Origin: Bifidobacterium bombi DSM 19703
Lineage (GTDB): Bacteria; Actinomycetota; Actinomycetes; Actinomycetales; Bifidobacteriaceae
Length of the DNA stretch: 64,000 nt
Reading direction: 5' to 3'
NCBI RefSeq assembly: GCF_000737845.1
Contig: NZ_ATLK01000001.1
Span: forward strand, 1,426,001-1,490,000
A program made the position numbers and the translations under genes. The notes beneath the pieces are model-generated. The model worked only from the letters and a program-made list of their open reading frames with translations. It did no database searches and was not told the DNA's origin. Shown piece after piece: positions 28,243 to 37,069 of the stretch. The number at the start of each line of letters is the position of its first letter. The first letter of the stretch is position 1.

Positions 28243-30174
28243 ATGACCGCAAATCAAGACGACGAACTTGAAAACAGCGCACCACACATCCACGAAACGA
28301 TAGCAGACAACGTGATGCACGACGCGGGCGAGCATGGGGATGGGCAACTCAGCGGTGGAACGGCTATGGATCGCTACAGGACCCATTCCATACCTCTGAA
28401 CATGGAGGACATCAAGAACGATTGGGACAAACCGGTACTGGATGCAGGCATAGCGGCCAAAACCAGCATCATCGCCCGGGTGGGCGCACTCGACCTGGGC
28501 GCCGGTACGGGAAGTTTCAGGGTACGCGAAATGATGCATCGCATCGCGTACCCTCTAGGCGTCCATGTCCGCGCCGACGTTAACCTGACCGATATCGAAG
28601 CCACGTGCACCGACGGCAAGCATCGTCTCACGGAAGTCATCGACCTGCCCACCACAGGCGTCAATACCGAGCGCATATGGCTTTTGGAGCATTTCGCTGA
28701 TTGGTTCAACGTCAATCTTGGCAAGCGGTCGCTGTATCACGCAAAACCCTCCGTTTCCGAGGTCCTCGTGGATCATCTGGAAAGCCCTGAAGCCAAGCAG
28801 TCGGCGCTGCGCGTACTCAAGAAGGTGCGCGAGGAACGCGAACGAGAGGAACGCGAACAGACCAAAAGCATGCAGCGGGCTCAGCGGCGAGGATATAAGC
28901 CACCGAAAGGCCAGTATGCCGTCCATTTCGAGCATGTCGGGAAGATGACGCAGGAAGTCGAAAAAAGCAACAGCGACGAAGACGAATCGACGATGAATCC
29001 CGCCGTCCTTGAAGTTCCGACATCAGGCCCAGGCACCGATGCAAAGGCAGGACCGAATGCTCAACGAAAACTGACGGAAGGCAACCGTCATGCCCATACG
29101 AAGGAACAGACAGCGGAAGCGGGTGTTGACAACACGGCGCAACATTCGACCCCGCAACATTCCACAGCACCGCAAGAGCAGACGAAAGGCATCACCGTCC
29201 GGCAGGCGCATGAACGCCTCACCCTCATCGAACACCGCAAGCCGCTGTATACGGCCTGGTTCTCCGGATTCGCGGCGGCTGTGGCATGCGCGGCGTTCGT
29301 GTTTCTGCTTGGCGGAGGCCCATACGACATGATCGGTGCGTTTGTAGGAGCGGGGATAGGCCAATGGCTCCGCAAACACATGTTTGCACACCATTTGAAC
29401 CAATTCTTCGTGACCTTCGTCGCGGTGGCCGCTGCGGCTTTCGCCAGCATCGGCACGCTGCGCCTCATCGGGCTCGCGGACCCCACGGCCCTGCAGCACG
29501 ACACCGCCTATATAGGGGCGATGCTGTTCGTCATACCAGGATTCCCGATCATCACGGGCGGGCTTGACATCGCCAAGCTCGACATTCCCTCGGGTGTGCA
29601 ACGCACATGCTATACCCTGGCGATCATCCTCATGGCCACGCTTGCCGGTTGGATGGTGGCCACCGCAGTGCACTTGACCCCGCAAGGATTCGAACCTCTC
29701 GGCCTTAACCCCATAGTCAACGACGGCCTGCGATTCGTAGCGGCGTTCTGTGGGGTCTGGGGCTTCTCCGTACTCTTCAACTCCCCGCAGCGCATGTGTC
29801 TGGTGGCCGCAACCATCGGCGCCATCACCGACACGTTGCGCCTGGTCCTGACGGATTTCGGAATGCCGCCCGAGGCCGCCGCACTGCTCGGGGCATTATT
29901 GGCCGGGCTCCTGGCCACGGCGTGGCGTTCATCTGTTCGTCATGGTTTCCTCCCGCCGCACCTCGGATACCCGCGCATCTGTCTGACCGTACCGTCAATC
30001 GTCATCATGGTTCCCGGGTTGTATATGTACCGCGCCATGTTTTACTTGGGTCAGTTCGACACGTTACACGCACTGAACTGGATGTTCCGCGCGCTGATGG
30101 TAATTGTCTGCCTCCCGATCGGGCTGGCCATGGCGCGCGTCATCACGGACAAGTCGTGGCGTTATGACGTGTGA
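28243..30174 (+). CDS. Threonine/serine exporter ThrE family membrane protein
   Basis: About 643 residues. The hydrophilic N-terminal part includes the conserved region beginning RVGALDLGAGTGSFRVREMM, which precedes the DUF1212 fold. A highly charged Glu/Arg- and Gln/Thr-rich stretch (about 210-340) follows. About ten hydrophobic helices fill the second half, with VIPGFPIITGGLDIAKLDI and LTVPSIVIMVPGLYMYRAMF, the hallmark repeats of the ThrE family. Corynebacterial ThrE exports threonine and serine by proton antiport; the substrate here is inferred. The start at 28243 is favoured because the preceding 34 codons of the longer frame are Arg/His-rich and unlike a protein N-terminus. Confidence 0.85.
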   Translation: MTANQDDELENSAPHIHETIADNVMHDAGEHGDGQLSGGTAMDRYRTHSIPLNMEDIKNDWDKPVLDAGIAAKTSIIARVGALDLGAGTGSFRVREMMHRIAYPLGVHVRADVNLTDIEATCTDGKHRLTEVIDLPTTGVNTERIWLLEHFADWFNVNLGKRSLYHAKPSVSEVLVDHLESPEAKQSALRVLKKVREEREREEREQTKSMQRAQRRGYKPPKGQYAVHFEHVGKMTQEVEKSNSDEDESTMNPAVLEVPTSGPGTDAKAGPNAQRKLTEGNRHAHTKEQTAEAGVDNTAQHSTPQHSTAPQEQTKGITVRQAHERLTLIEHRKPLYTAWFSGFAAAVACAAFVFLLGGGPYDMIGAFVGAGIGQWLRKHMFAHHLNQFFVTFVAVAAAAFASIGTLRLIGLADPTALQHDTAYIGAMLFVIPGFPIITGGLDIAKLDIPSGVQRTCYTLAIILMATLAGWMVATAVHLTPQGFEPLGLNPIVNDGLRFVAAFCGVWGFSVLFNSPQRMCLVAATIGAITDTLRLVLTDFGMPPEAAALLGALLAGLLATAWRSSVRHGFLPPHLGYPRICLTVPSIVIMVPGLYMYRAMFYLGQFDTLHALNWMFRALMVIVCLPIGLAMARVITDKSWRYDV

Positions 30175-30332
30175 CATCGGTGCAAAATCGTCCCGTCGTC
30201 CCCGCCACCACCCCCACTGAAGCCTTTCGTATCAGCTGTAACCCCACGAACATCACGCCGACGGGTTTCTCGGTAAAGGCATAATTACGAACTCACTGCA
30301 ACTTTTTCTATGAAAGCCGTAGAGACACGCTG

Positions 30333-30369
30333 GCACGACAAGGCGAGTCGTGCAAAATCGGTGTATACT
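30333..30369 (+). promoter_or_regulatory. Putative promoter with overlapping inverted repeat upstream of the sugar-ABC ATPase gene
   Basis: GCACGAC-N7-GTCGTGC (30333-30353) is a perfect 7-bp inverted repeat lying where the -35 element should be for TATACT at 30364-30369. GTCGTGC occurs again at 30391, inside a second palindrome GCGAG-N6-CTCGC (30386-30401) just downstream. This looks like an operator for a repressor or activator of the ATPase gene, about 150 bp before its start codon. Confidence 0.5.
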
Positions 30370-30511
30370 GTTCATCAGTGGTTGAGCGAGGTCGTGCTCG
30401 CGTAATCCAAAACTAAACGCTGAAGTTACGACACCGAAGTCGGTGACGGAGCCAAGGCAGACCCTTCACAACGGATCGTTCGGCACGTACCTGCCGATGA
30501 AAGGAACAAAG

Positions 30512-31639
30512 ATGGCAAAAGTCATATTTGACAATGTCACTCGAATTTACCCGGGCAACACTGAGCCCTCGGTTTCGAATTTAAGCATGGATATCAAGGA
30601 CGGTGAGTTCCTTGTGCTCGTCGGTCCTTCAGGCTGCGGCAAGTCCACAACGTTGCGCATGCTCGCAGGCCTTGAGGAAGTCAACAAGGGCCATATCTAC
30701 ATCGGAGACACCGATGTAACGACCATGCAGCCCAAGGACCGCGATATCGCAATGGTCTTCCAGAACTACGCACTGTACCCGCATATGACCGTCGCCGACA
30801 ACATGGGCTTCGCCCTGAAGATTGCAGGCACACCCAAGGCGGAGATACGCGAGCGCGTTGAAGAGGCGGCGAAGATGCTCGGCCTGACCGAATTCCTCGA
30901 CCGCAAGCCCAAGGCGCTTTCCGGTGGTCAGCGCCAGCGTGTGGCAATGGGTCGTGCGATCGTGCGTAAGCCGAAGGTCTTCCTCATGGATGAGCCTCTG
31001 TCCAACTTGGACGCAAAGTTGCGTGTGCAGACCCGTACACAGATCGCCGCACTGCAACGGCAGCTCGGTGTCACCACCCTGTACGTCACCCACGACCAGT
31101 CTGAGGCCTTGACGATGGGCGACCGCATCGCCGTCATCAAGCTCGGCGTGCTTCAGCAGATCGGCAAACCGACCGAGCTGTACGACAAGCCCGCGAATGC
31201 GTTCGTTGCAGGATTCATCGGCTCGCCGTCAATGAACATCAACAAGCACCCCGTCGTGGACGGGAAGGCGAAGATCGGCGACGACACCGTCGAGCTTCCC
31301 GCCGAAGCGGTCAACAAGCTGACCGCTGACGATAACGGCGAGATCATCGTCGGCTTCCGTCCCGAGGACGCCAGCCTCGCTGGTGCCGACGAACCGAACG
31401 CTTTCGCCCTGAACGTTGTAAACGTCGAGGATCTTGGTTCCGATGGCTACATTTATGGCAGCATCGTGACTGACGGCTCCGTGGCCGAAAGCACCGCAAC
31501 CATGTCCGATCAGAACAACCTGACGACAATCCGCGTCAACCCGAGGTCCTTGCCGCATATTGGTGACACCGTCAAGATCAAGATCGACCCTGCGAAGATG
31601 CACCTCTTCGCTCCGTCGACAGAAGTGCGTCTGAACTAG
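30512..31639 (+). CDS. Sugar ABC transporter ATP-binding protein, MsmK/UgpC type
   Basis: 375 residues. The nucleotide-binding domain has Walker A GPSGCGKST, Q-loop VFQNYALYPHM, signature LSGGQRQRVAMGRAI, Walker B VFLMDEPLSNLDAK and switch His in YVTHDQSEA. The C-terminal 140 residues form the regulatory TOBE-type domain of the MalK/UgpC/MsmK branch, with IGSPSMNI and FRPEDA. Such ATPases energise several carbohydrate importers. No permease or binding-protein gene lies nearby, so this is probably a shared ATPase serving transporters elsewhere in the chromosome. An AAAGGA site lies 6 nt before the chosen ATG. A strong terminator follows. Confidence 0.93.
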   Translation: MAKVIFDNVTRIYPGNTEPSVSNLSMDIKDGEFLVLVGPSGCGKSTTLRMLAGLEEVNKGHIYIGDTDVTTMQPKDRDIAMVFQNYALYPHMTVADNMGFALKIAGTPKAEIRERVEEAAKMLGLTEFLDRKPKALSGGQRQRVAMGRAIVRKPKVFLMDEPLSNLDAKLRVQTRTQIAALQRQLGVTTLYVTHDQSEALTMGDRIAVIKLGVLQQIGKPTELYDKPANAFVAGFIGSPSMNINKHPVVDGKAKIGDDTVELPAEAVNKLTADDNGEIIVGFRPEDASLAGADEPNAFALNVVNVEDLGSDGYIYGSIVTDGSVAESTATMSDQNNLTTIRVNPRSLPHIGDTVKIKIDPAKMHLFAPSTEVRLN

Positions 31640-31669
31640 TATCCACGTTCGGTTCGCATCGATTATGCG

Positions 31670-31707
31670 TCCCGCGGTCACGCTTAGGGTGTGGCCGCGG
31701 GATTTTT
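31670..31707 (+). terminator. Rho-independent terminator of the sugar-ABC ATPase gene
   Basis: TCCCGCGGTCAC and GTGGCCGCGGGA form a near-perfect 12-bp GC-rich stem followed immediately by TTTTT, 30 nt after the stop codon. Confidence 0.88.
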
Positions 31708-31987
31708 GCACGATGGTTACATGCTCCGGCGCAAATCGCGGACATTCCAGGACCATGCGGCTGCACCTTATCATGATCTGTATGAAAACACTGGCTGGTC
31801 CATCAACACCGGTTTGGCCAACCACGCCGACCCGAGCCACGTGATTCGACGATGAACGGTGGCATCGTTGGTTCTCCTGGGCCGTTTCCACCACCTCCTA
31901 CTTTGCCGGGACGATCTACGAGAGTTGTCGCGCCCCGTCTTCCATGTCCATTCCGTCTTCTCCTATCTTGCGATTAGGTTGGTATAT

Positions 31988-33475
31988 ATGAAACTATCCG
32001 GCACAGCTCAGTTCGACCCCCGCATACTCAAGGCCACTTCAGTGAAAAGCGAGGAGACCGCCACGGAGAAGGATGAACCCAACGCACTCAACATCACCGC
32101 CGCGAGCTCAAACCCTAAGATGTTTACTTTGCCGTGGGAACTGCCACTTGCGCAATGGCCGAAAGACCTGCTCGCCAATCTGCCGCGAGGCATCTCAAGG
32201 CACGTGGTCCGCTTCGTGCATGTCGGAGACGAGATCTATGCGATGAAGGAAATCACCAGCCAGATAGCCGCAAGGGAATACGAGCTCCTGCGCCGCCTGC
32301 AGAAGCTTGAGCTTCCAACCGTCCGACCAATCGCCGTGGTCACCGGCCGTCACACCAAAGAGGGTGAGCCTTTGGAATCCATGCTGGTTACCAAACAGCT
32401 CAAATTCTCACTTCCTTACCGCGCATTGTTCGCCCGCAATCTTCGGACCGACACCGCTGAACGCCTCATCGACGCCCTCGCGGTGCTTATGGTCAGGCTG
32501 CATTTAGCCGGCTTTTATTGGGGGGACGTATCCCTTTCCAACGTGCTCTTCCTGCGCGATGCGGACGCTTTCTCAGCCTTTCTGGTTGACGCCGAGACTG
32601 GGGCGTTGCACACCACGCTGTCCGTGGGGCAGCGCGAATATGATATGGATTTGGCCCACACCAACATCATTGGCGAGTTGATGGACCTCAGTTCAGGTAA
32701 ACTGCTGCCCGACAGCGTGGACGAAGTCGAGGTGGGCAACAGGCTCCTCGAGCGCTACCACTCATTATGGAGCGCACTGACGGATGAAGAGGACTTCAGC
32801 CCAGATGAAATGTGGAAAATCGAAAAGCGCGTCAACAAACTCAACAATCTTGGCTTTGACGTAGACGAACTCGAGGTCAACACGGCCCCCGACGGCAAGC
32901 ATGTGCTGGTCAGTCCACGCGTGGTCGATGCCGGTTACGCCTCACGCAAGCTACTACGGCTCACCGGTCTGGACGTCCAGGAAAATCAGGCGAGGAGGCT
33001 TCTGAACGATCTCGACGCCTACCGTGCCTCCACTTGGCGAGACGGAGAGGATCTGGAGATCGTGGCAACGGACTGGATGCGTGAATGCTTCGAACCCACG
33101 GTGCGCATGATTCCTTCGCAGTATCGCTCGCAAATCGAACCAGCCCAGTTCTTCCACGAAGTTCTGGAACATCGCCAGCAGATGTCCGAACAGTGTGGCC
33201 ACGACATCCCCACGGCGCTGGCGGCCACCAATTACATCAAAAAGGAACTGCCGAAATACAACCTTGATGCCAAGGCACTCGACGAGATCAACGCCGACGC
33301 CGATGCCGGAGTGGTGGATGAACGCTCTATATATGCCGATGATGACGCCATGAACTCTGGCGGTGCCAGCGGCGATGCCACGACAGGGGAGCAGGACGAA
33401 TCCTATGACCCCGACATGGACGTGGACAATCCTGACGACGAGTACGACCAGGACGCGTCGGTCTGGGCACAGTAG
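31988..33475 (+). CDS. DUF4032 domain protein with a kinase-like N-terminal fold
   Basis: 495 residues. WELPLAQWPKDLLANLPRGI, SRHVVRFV, YAMKEI and LEREY-like AAREYELLRRLQ begin a region related to lipopolysaccharide/Hanks-like kinases. VRLHLAGFYWGDVSLSNVLF matches a catalytic loop with the Asp in WGD, and LVDAETG resembles the metal-binding DxE. The DUF4032 portion covers about residues 200-420, and the last 50 residues are very acidic. The family is widespread in actinobacteria and its substrate is unknown. The start at 31988 gives the expected N-terminus (MKLSGTAQFDPRILK), with only a weak AGGTTGG upstream. A hairpin shared with rlmB follows. Confidence 0.85.
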   Translation: MKLSGTAQFDPRILKATSVKSEETATEKDEPNALNITAASSNPKMFTLPWELPLAQWPKDLLANLPRGISRHVVRFVHVGDEIYAMKEITSQIAAREYELLRRLQKLELPTVRPIAVVTGRHTKEGEPLESMLVTKQLKFSLPYRALFARNLRTDTAERLIDALAVLMVRLHLAGFYWGDVSLSNVLFLRDADAFSAFLVDAETGALHTTLSVGQREYDMDLAHTNIIGELMDLSSGKLLPDSVDEVEVGNRLLERYHSLWSALTDEEDFSPDEMWKIEKRVNKLNNLGFDVDELEVNTAPDGKHVLVSPRVVDAGYASRKLLRLTGLDVQENQARRLLNDLDAYRASTWRDGEDLEIVATDWMRECFEPTVRMIPSQYRSQIEPAQFFHEVLEHRQQMSEQCGHDIPTALAATNYIKKELPKYNLDAKALDEINADADAGVVDERSIYADDDAMNSGGASGDATTGEQDESYDPDMDVDNPDDEYDQDASVWAQ

Positions 33476-33484
33476 CAATGAAAC

Positions 33485-33517
33485 CAGGGGGCGACCCATC
33501 GGTGGATCGCCCCCCTG
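33485..33517. terminator. Bidirectional terminator between convergent DUF4032 and rlmB genes
   Basis: AGGGGGCGA pairs with TCGCCCCCT across a short loop that adds CCCA/TGG pairing. It lies between two convergent stop codons 56 bp apart, the expected place for a shared terminator; T-runs are weak on both sides. Confidence 0.7.
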
Positions 33518-33531
33518 CTTCAGAGTCGAAA

Positions 33532-34527
33532 TCAATCTTCGGCTTCGCCGGCTTTACGACGCGCACGGGCCACCGCATATAGACTGATGCCGGCAGCCAC
33601 TGATGCATTCAAGGATTCGACCATACCGCTGATTGGTATGCCGGCGATGGAATCACATGCAACGCGTGTCAACCGACTCAAACCTTTACCTTCGGAACCA
33701 AGCACCACCACAAGTGGATCCGTTTCGAAGCCCGACTCACCCACAAGTGCATCGCCACCGCCGTCAAGACCGACCACGTAGTACCCACGTTCCTTAAGCG
33801 CCTCGATGGCTTTGGTGAGGTTCACCACTCGCGCCACCGGCATGTGAGCCGCCGCGCCGGCCGAAACCTTCCACGCCGCAGCGGTGACTGATGCGGAACG
33901 ACGTTCCGGAAGAATGACGCCGTTGGCGCCGAAAGCGGCCGCCGACCGGATTACGGCACCAAGATTCTGCGGATCGGTCACCCCATCCAACGCAATGAAC
34001 AGTGGCCGCGACGCATATCTAGCACTGGCCGAGCTCGCCTCCTCCATGGCGTGCGCCTTCTTTTCGGCACGGTCGGCCAAGTCACGAAGCGAGGCATATT
34101 GGTATGGCTGAGCCTTGAGGATCACTCCCTGATGACCTTTGGAATGAGCGATGCGATCCATCTCAAGGCGATCGGCCTCAAGCAGGGTGAGACCCTGGGC
34201 ACCGGCGAGCTTCACGATCTCACGAGTACGATCGTCATGCTCGATACGCGAAGCGATGTACAACTGCGAACTCGGCACGCCTACTCGCAAGGCCTCCAAC
34301 ACGGAGTTGCGGCCGAAAACCAAATCACTCGCGTCGTCATCATACTTACTCGCACGACGCCTTGCCGCCAACCGCGGATCAGCGAACTGACGCCTCTCAT
34401 TCGCCACCTTGGCCTTATACGCCTTATGGTACGTACGATCCGTAGCCTTGGGTGTAGGGCCTCTGCCCTTAAGCGCATTACGATGTTTCCCACCCGAACC
34501 CTTGGTCGGGCCTTTTTTCATAGCCAT
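33532..34527 (-). CDS. rlmB: 23S rRNA (guanosine-2'-O)-methyltransferase, TrmH/RlmB family
   Basis: SPOUT-fold RNA 2'-O-methyltransferase, about 331 residues. A basic N-terminus (MKKGPTKGSGGKHRNALKGR) leads to the substrate-binding domain (VFGRNSVLEALR). The catalytic domain has LDGVTDPQNLGAVIRSAAAF, VLGSEGKGLSRL and the C-terminal knot ISGMVESLNASVAAGISLYA, all diagnostic for TrmH/RlmB. The start is uncertain among close in-frame codons at 34557, 34527 and 34521; 34527 gives a natural basic N-terminus. The exact rRNA position is inferred from family membership. Confidence 0.92.
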   Translation of the reverse strand: MAMKKGPTKGSGGKHRNALKGRGPTPKATDRTYHKAYKAKVANERRQFADPRLAARRRASKYDDDASDLVFGRNSVLEALRVGVPSSQLYIASRIEHDDRTREIVKLAGAQGLTLLEADRLEMDRIAHSKGHQGVILKAQPYQYASLRDLADRAEKKAHAMEEASSASARYASRPLFIALDGVTDPQNLGAVIRSAAAFGANGVILPERRSASVTAAAWKVSAGAAAHMPVARVVNLTKAIEALKERGYYVVGLDGGGDALVGESGFETDPLVVVLGSEGKGLSRLTRVACDSIAGIPISGMVESLNASVAAGISLYAVARARRKAGEAED

Positions 34528-34613
34528 GCCCACCATTATCCCAGAACCCCGCGGCAATCATGACAGACGACGAATCCTTAGGTGCACGAGGATGCGCAAA
34601 CACCCGGCCACGT

Positions 34614-35195
34614 TCAGCGCGAATCCGACTCCGGATCCATCCTCGGTGCCGGCGGCTGGTAAGAGGCGGCAAAACGACGAATCTCAGTGTAATCATGCGA
34701 AAACAGCAGCTTGTCGCTATGCTCCGGACTGACGAAGCCATCAGCGACCATGCGGTCGATCATCTCTTTCATCGGATCCCAAAAACCATTGAAATCATAA
34801 AGCACGCACGGCTTATCGTTCAGACCCAAGCGAGCCCACGAGAACGCTTGAGAGAACTCCTCCAAGGTGCCCGCCCCACCAGGGAAAGTGATCGTTACAT
34901 CGCCTGCCGCCATGAGCCTGCGCTTACGCACATCCATGTCCGCCACAATCTCAAGGCTGTCGGTAATGCTTGAGTCGGCGATCTCACGATCCTTAAGCAC
35001 CTGAGGAATGACTCCGAGCACTTTCCCGCCATGATCATGCACCGCTCGGGCAACCGCTCCCATCAGACCGGTGCGTCCACCGCCATACACCAATTCGTCG
35101 CCCGCCTGAGCAATCTCGACACCGAGCCTTTCGATCTCTTCCTTGTACTCGCCTACTCGCCCGCTCGCAGCGCCGCAATACACCGTAACTTTCAT
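34614..35195 (-). CDS. LOG family protein (TIGR00730-type Rossmann-fold phosphoribohydrolase)
   Basis: 193 residues with the LOG signatures GGGRTGLMGAVA, a central MDVRKRRLM and the active-site motif PGGAGTLEE. Characterised members release adenine-type bases from nucleoside 5'-monophosphates (cytokinin-activating enzymes in plants and some bacteria). In bifidobacteria the physiological role is unknown and probably nucleotide salvage. It lies just upstream of rlmB on the same strand and could be co-transcribed with it. Confidence 0.92.
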   Translation of the reverse strand: MKVTVYCGAASGRVGEYKEEIERLGVEIAQAGDELVYGGGRTGLMGAVARAVHDHGGKVLGVIPQVLKDREIADSSITDSLEIVADMDVRKRRLMAAGDVTITFPGGAGTLEEFSQAFSWARLGLNDKPCVLYDFNGFWDPMKEMIDRMVADGFVSPEHSDKLLFSHDYTEIRRFAASYQPPAPRMDPESDSR

Positions 35196-35434
35196 TGTCG
35201 TCCCTTCGGGTCCTTCGGATATTCCATTTGCAATATTGTATTATTGCATCAAACTTCGATGAAATACCGTGTTCCCGTGACGCAACGGCACCCCGCGCCT
35301 ATCCGGCTGCGGCGCAGTCATTCATGGACGTCCGTTGCCTTCTCCCGGCGTTGCGGATGCCACCCATATCGGCCATCGTGGATGCGTCTGGAAGCGAAAG
35401 GTCCCCTCACAAGAATGCGCCCTGGTACACGTCC

Positions 35435-36763
35435 TCACTCGTCAATGAACACGTATTCGCCCAGACGCTTCATGGCTTCCTGAATGCGACTCAGCGGCAG
35501 CGCGAGATTCATGCGGATGCCGAATGGCACCCCGAACTGACGCCCATCCTGAACCGCCACACCGACGGACCAGGCGCGACGAAGCACCTCGTCTATGGAC
35601 AAACCGTGATCTTGGCACCATCGCCGCGCATCAAGAAGCATGATATAGGTGCCCTCAGGCGTGGCAAAGTCGATGCCGGGGAAGTGACGTGACACGTAAT
35701 CCGCCACGTATTGCACATTGCCGGCCAGGACTCGGCGCAGCTCATCCACCCATATGCCGCCCTCGGGTTTATACGCACCGATGAGCGCGTGCATCGAAAG
35801 CACGTTCATCTCGTTATAGACGGCCTTAGAGCTGTAAGCCGTGATGCGGTCACGCAGGTACTTATTGTAGATGATGTGGTACGAACCGACCAAACCGGCC
35901 AAATTGAAGGTCTTGCTTGGCGCATAGAACGCTATGGTGCGATTGCGCGCGTCCTCGCCCACGGACTGCGTGGGTATGTGCCGGTGCCCGGAGAGGATGA
36001 GGTCGGACCAGATCTCGTCGGATACGACCACACAATCGTTGCGCCGGTACACATCCATGGCACCTTCGATCTCCCAACGTTCCCATACGCGGCCACACGG
36101 GTTATGGGGACTGCAAAAGACGGCGAAATGAATATTGTTTTCCTTGATCCTACGGTCCATATCTTCGAAATCCATGCGCCAGATACCGTCCGCGTCACGT
36201 TTTAACGGCGAATGAACGATACGGTATCCGTTGGAACCTATGGCATTGGTGAATCCTATGTAGGTAGGGCTGTGGACCAATACGGCATCACCGGCCGTCG
36301 CAAAACAGTGCAGCGCCGAAACTAGACCACCCAAGACTCCGTTTTCATAACCGATATCGTCTTTAGTAAGACCTTGTACGCCATTACGGGTTCTTTGCCA
36401 GTTGATGATGGAGTCGTAATACTCGTCCGTGGCACGGAAATAACCGTAGAATGAATGCTTCGTGCGTTCGATGATCGCTTCGGGGATGGTGGGAACCGTG
36501 GCGAAATTCATATCCGCCACCCACATGGGAATCACATCGAAGCCAGGTTGTGGCGCGTCGGGTGCGAAACCCGGCTCCTTGCCCAAACCGTCGTAAGCCA
36601 CCGCATCCCTGCCACGCCTGTCCACGACGGTTGTGAAGTCATATCGGAAACCGGACCCTTCGGAACCTTGGAAAGACGAACCACCACCGACTTGTCCTAC
36701 GACCGCTTCATTCACCGCACGGCCATGCTTCACGGCATGTTCATCGCACATACAATCACCCAT
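35435..36763 (-). CDS. PLP-dependent C-S lyase / aminotransferase, PatB/MalY family
   Basis: 442 residues, fold-type I PLP enzyme. PMWVADMNF, YGYF, the cofactor region ENGVLGGLVSAL, FCSPHNPCGRVW, VVSDEIWSDLIL and the PLP lysine in YAPSKTFNLAG are the typical MalY/PatB series. These enzymes act as cystathionine beta-lyases and in some species as regulators. The 50-residue Gly/Ser-rich N-terminal extension is unusual. The ATG at 36763 lies immediately after AAGAAGGG, so an ATG at 36751 is an alternative. It is a single gene between LOG and a lipase-like gene; methionine or cysteine metabolism is inferred. Confidence 0.9.
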   Translation of the reverse strand: MGDCMCDEHAVKHGRAVNEAVVGQVGGGSSFQGSEGSGFRYDFTTVVDRRGRDAVAYDGLGKEPGFAPDAPQPGFDVIPMWVADMNFATVPTIPEAIIERTKHSFYGYFRATDEYYDSIINWQRTRNGVQGLTKDDIGYENGVLGGLVSALHCFATAGDAVLVHSPTYIGFTNAIGSNGYRIVHSPLKRDADGIWRMDFEDMDRRIKENNIHFAVFCSPHNPCGRVWERWEIEGAMDVYRRNDCVVVSDEIWSDLILSGHRHIPTQSVGEDARNRTIAFYAPSKTFNLAGLVGSYHIIYNKYLRDRITAYSSKAVYNEMNVLSMHALIGAYKPEGGIWVDELRRVLAGNVQYVADYVSRHFPGIDFATPEGTYIMLLDARRWCQDHGLSIDEVLRRAWSVGVAVQDGRQFGVPFGIRMNLALPLSRIQEAMKRLGEYVFIDE

Positions 36764-37069
36764 CCCTTCTTACCACCCAACACCACTCGTCCATCGTCTT
36801 TCAATATTAGCAACATACAGTGGTTCGCGCGGCAATATTCCAGCCAATAAATGGTTTCTGCGCGTCCAGTGCCCGGTCGGCGAAGCCGAAACACGGCAAA
36901 GACGGCACAGGGAACGATCGTCGTGTGCGGCAATGGATGAGACCGGTGCATGATCGAATACGACTTGGGGATACCTGGCGGGAACTATTGGGCGCAATGA
37001 CGAAGCGAAACCGTGACGGACGGATGGAGATCCCGACGGCGGCCGATAGGGCACACGGGTCCGCCGGTC
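36764..37069. other. Intergenic region without recognised features
   Basis: 306 bp between two minus-strand genes. I see no convincing terminator, RNA gene or conserved open frame. It must hold the promoter of the C-S lyase gene. Confidence 0.45.
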
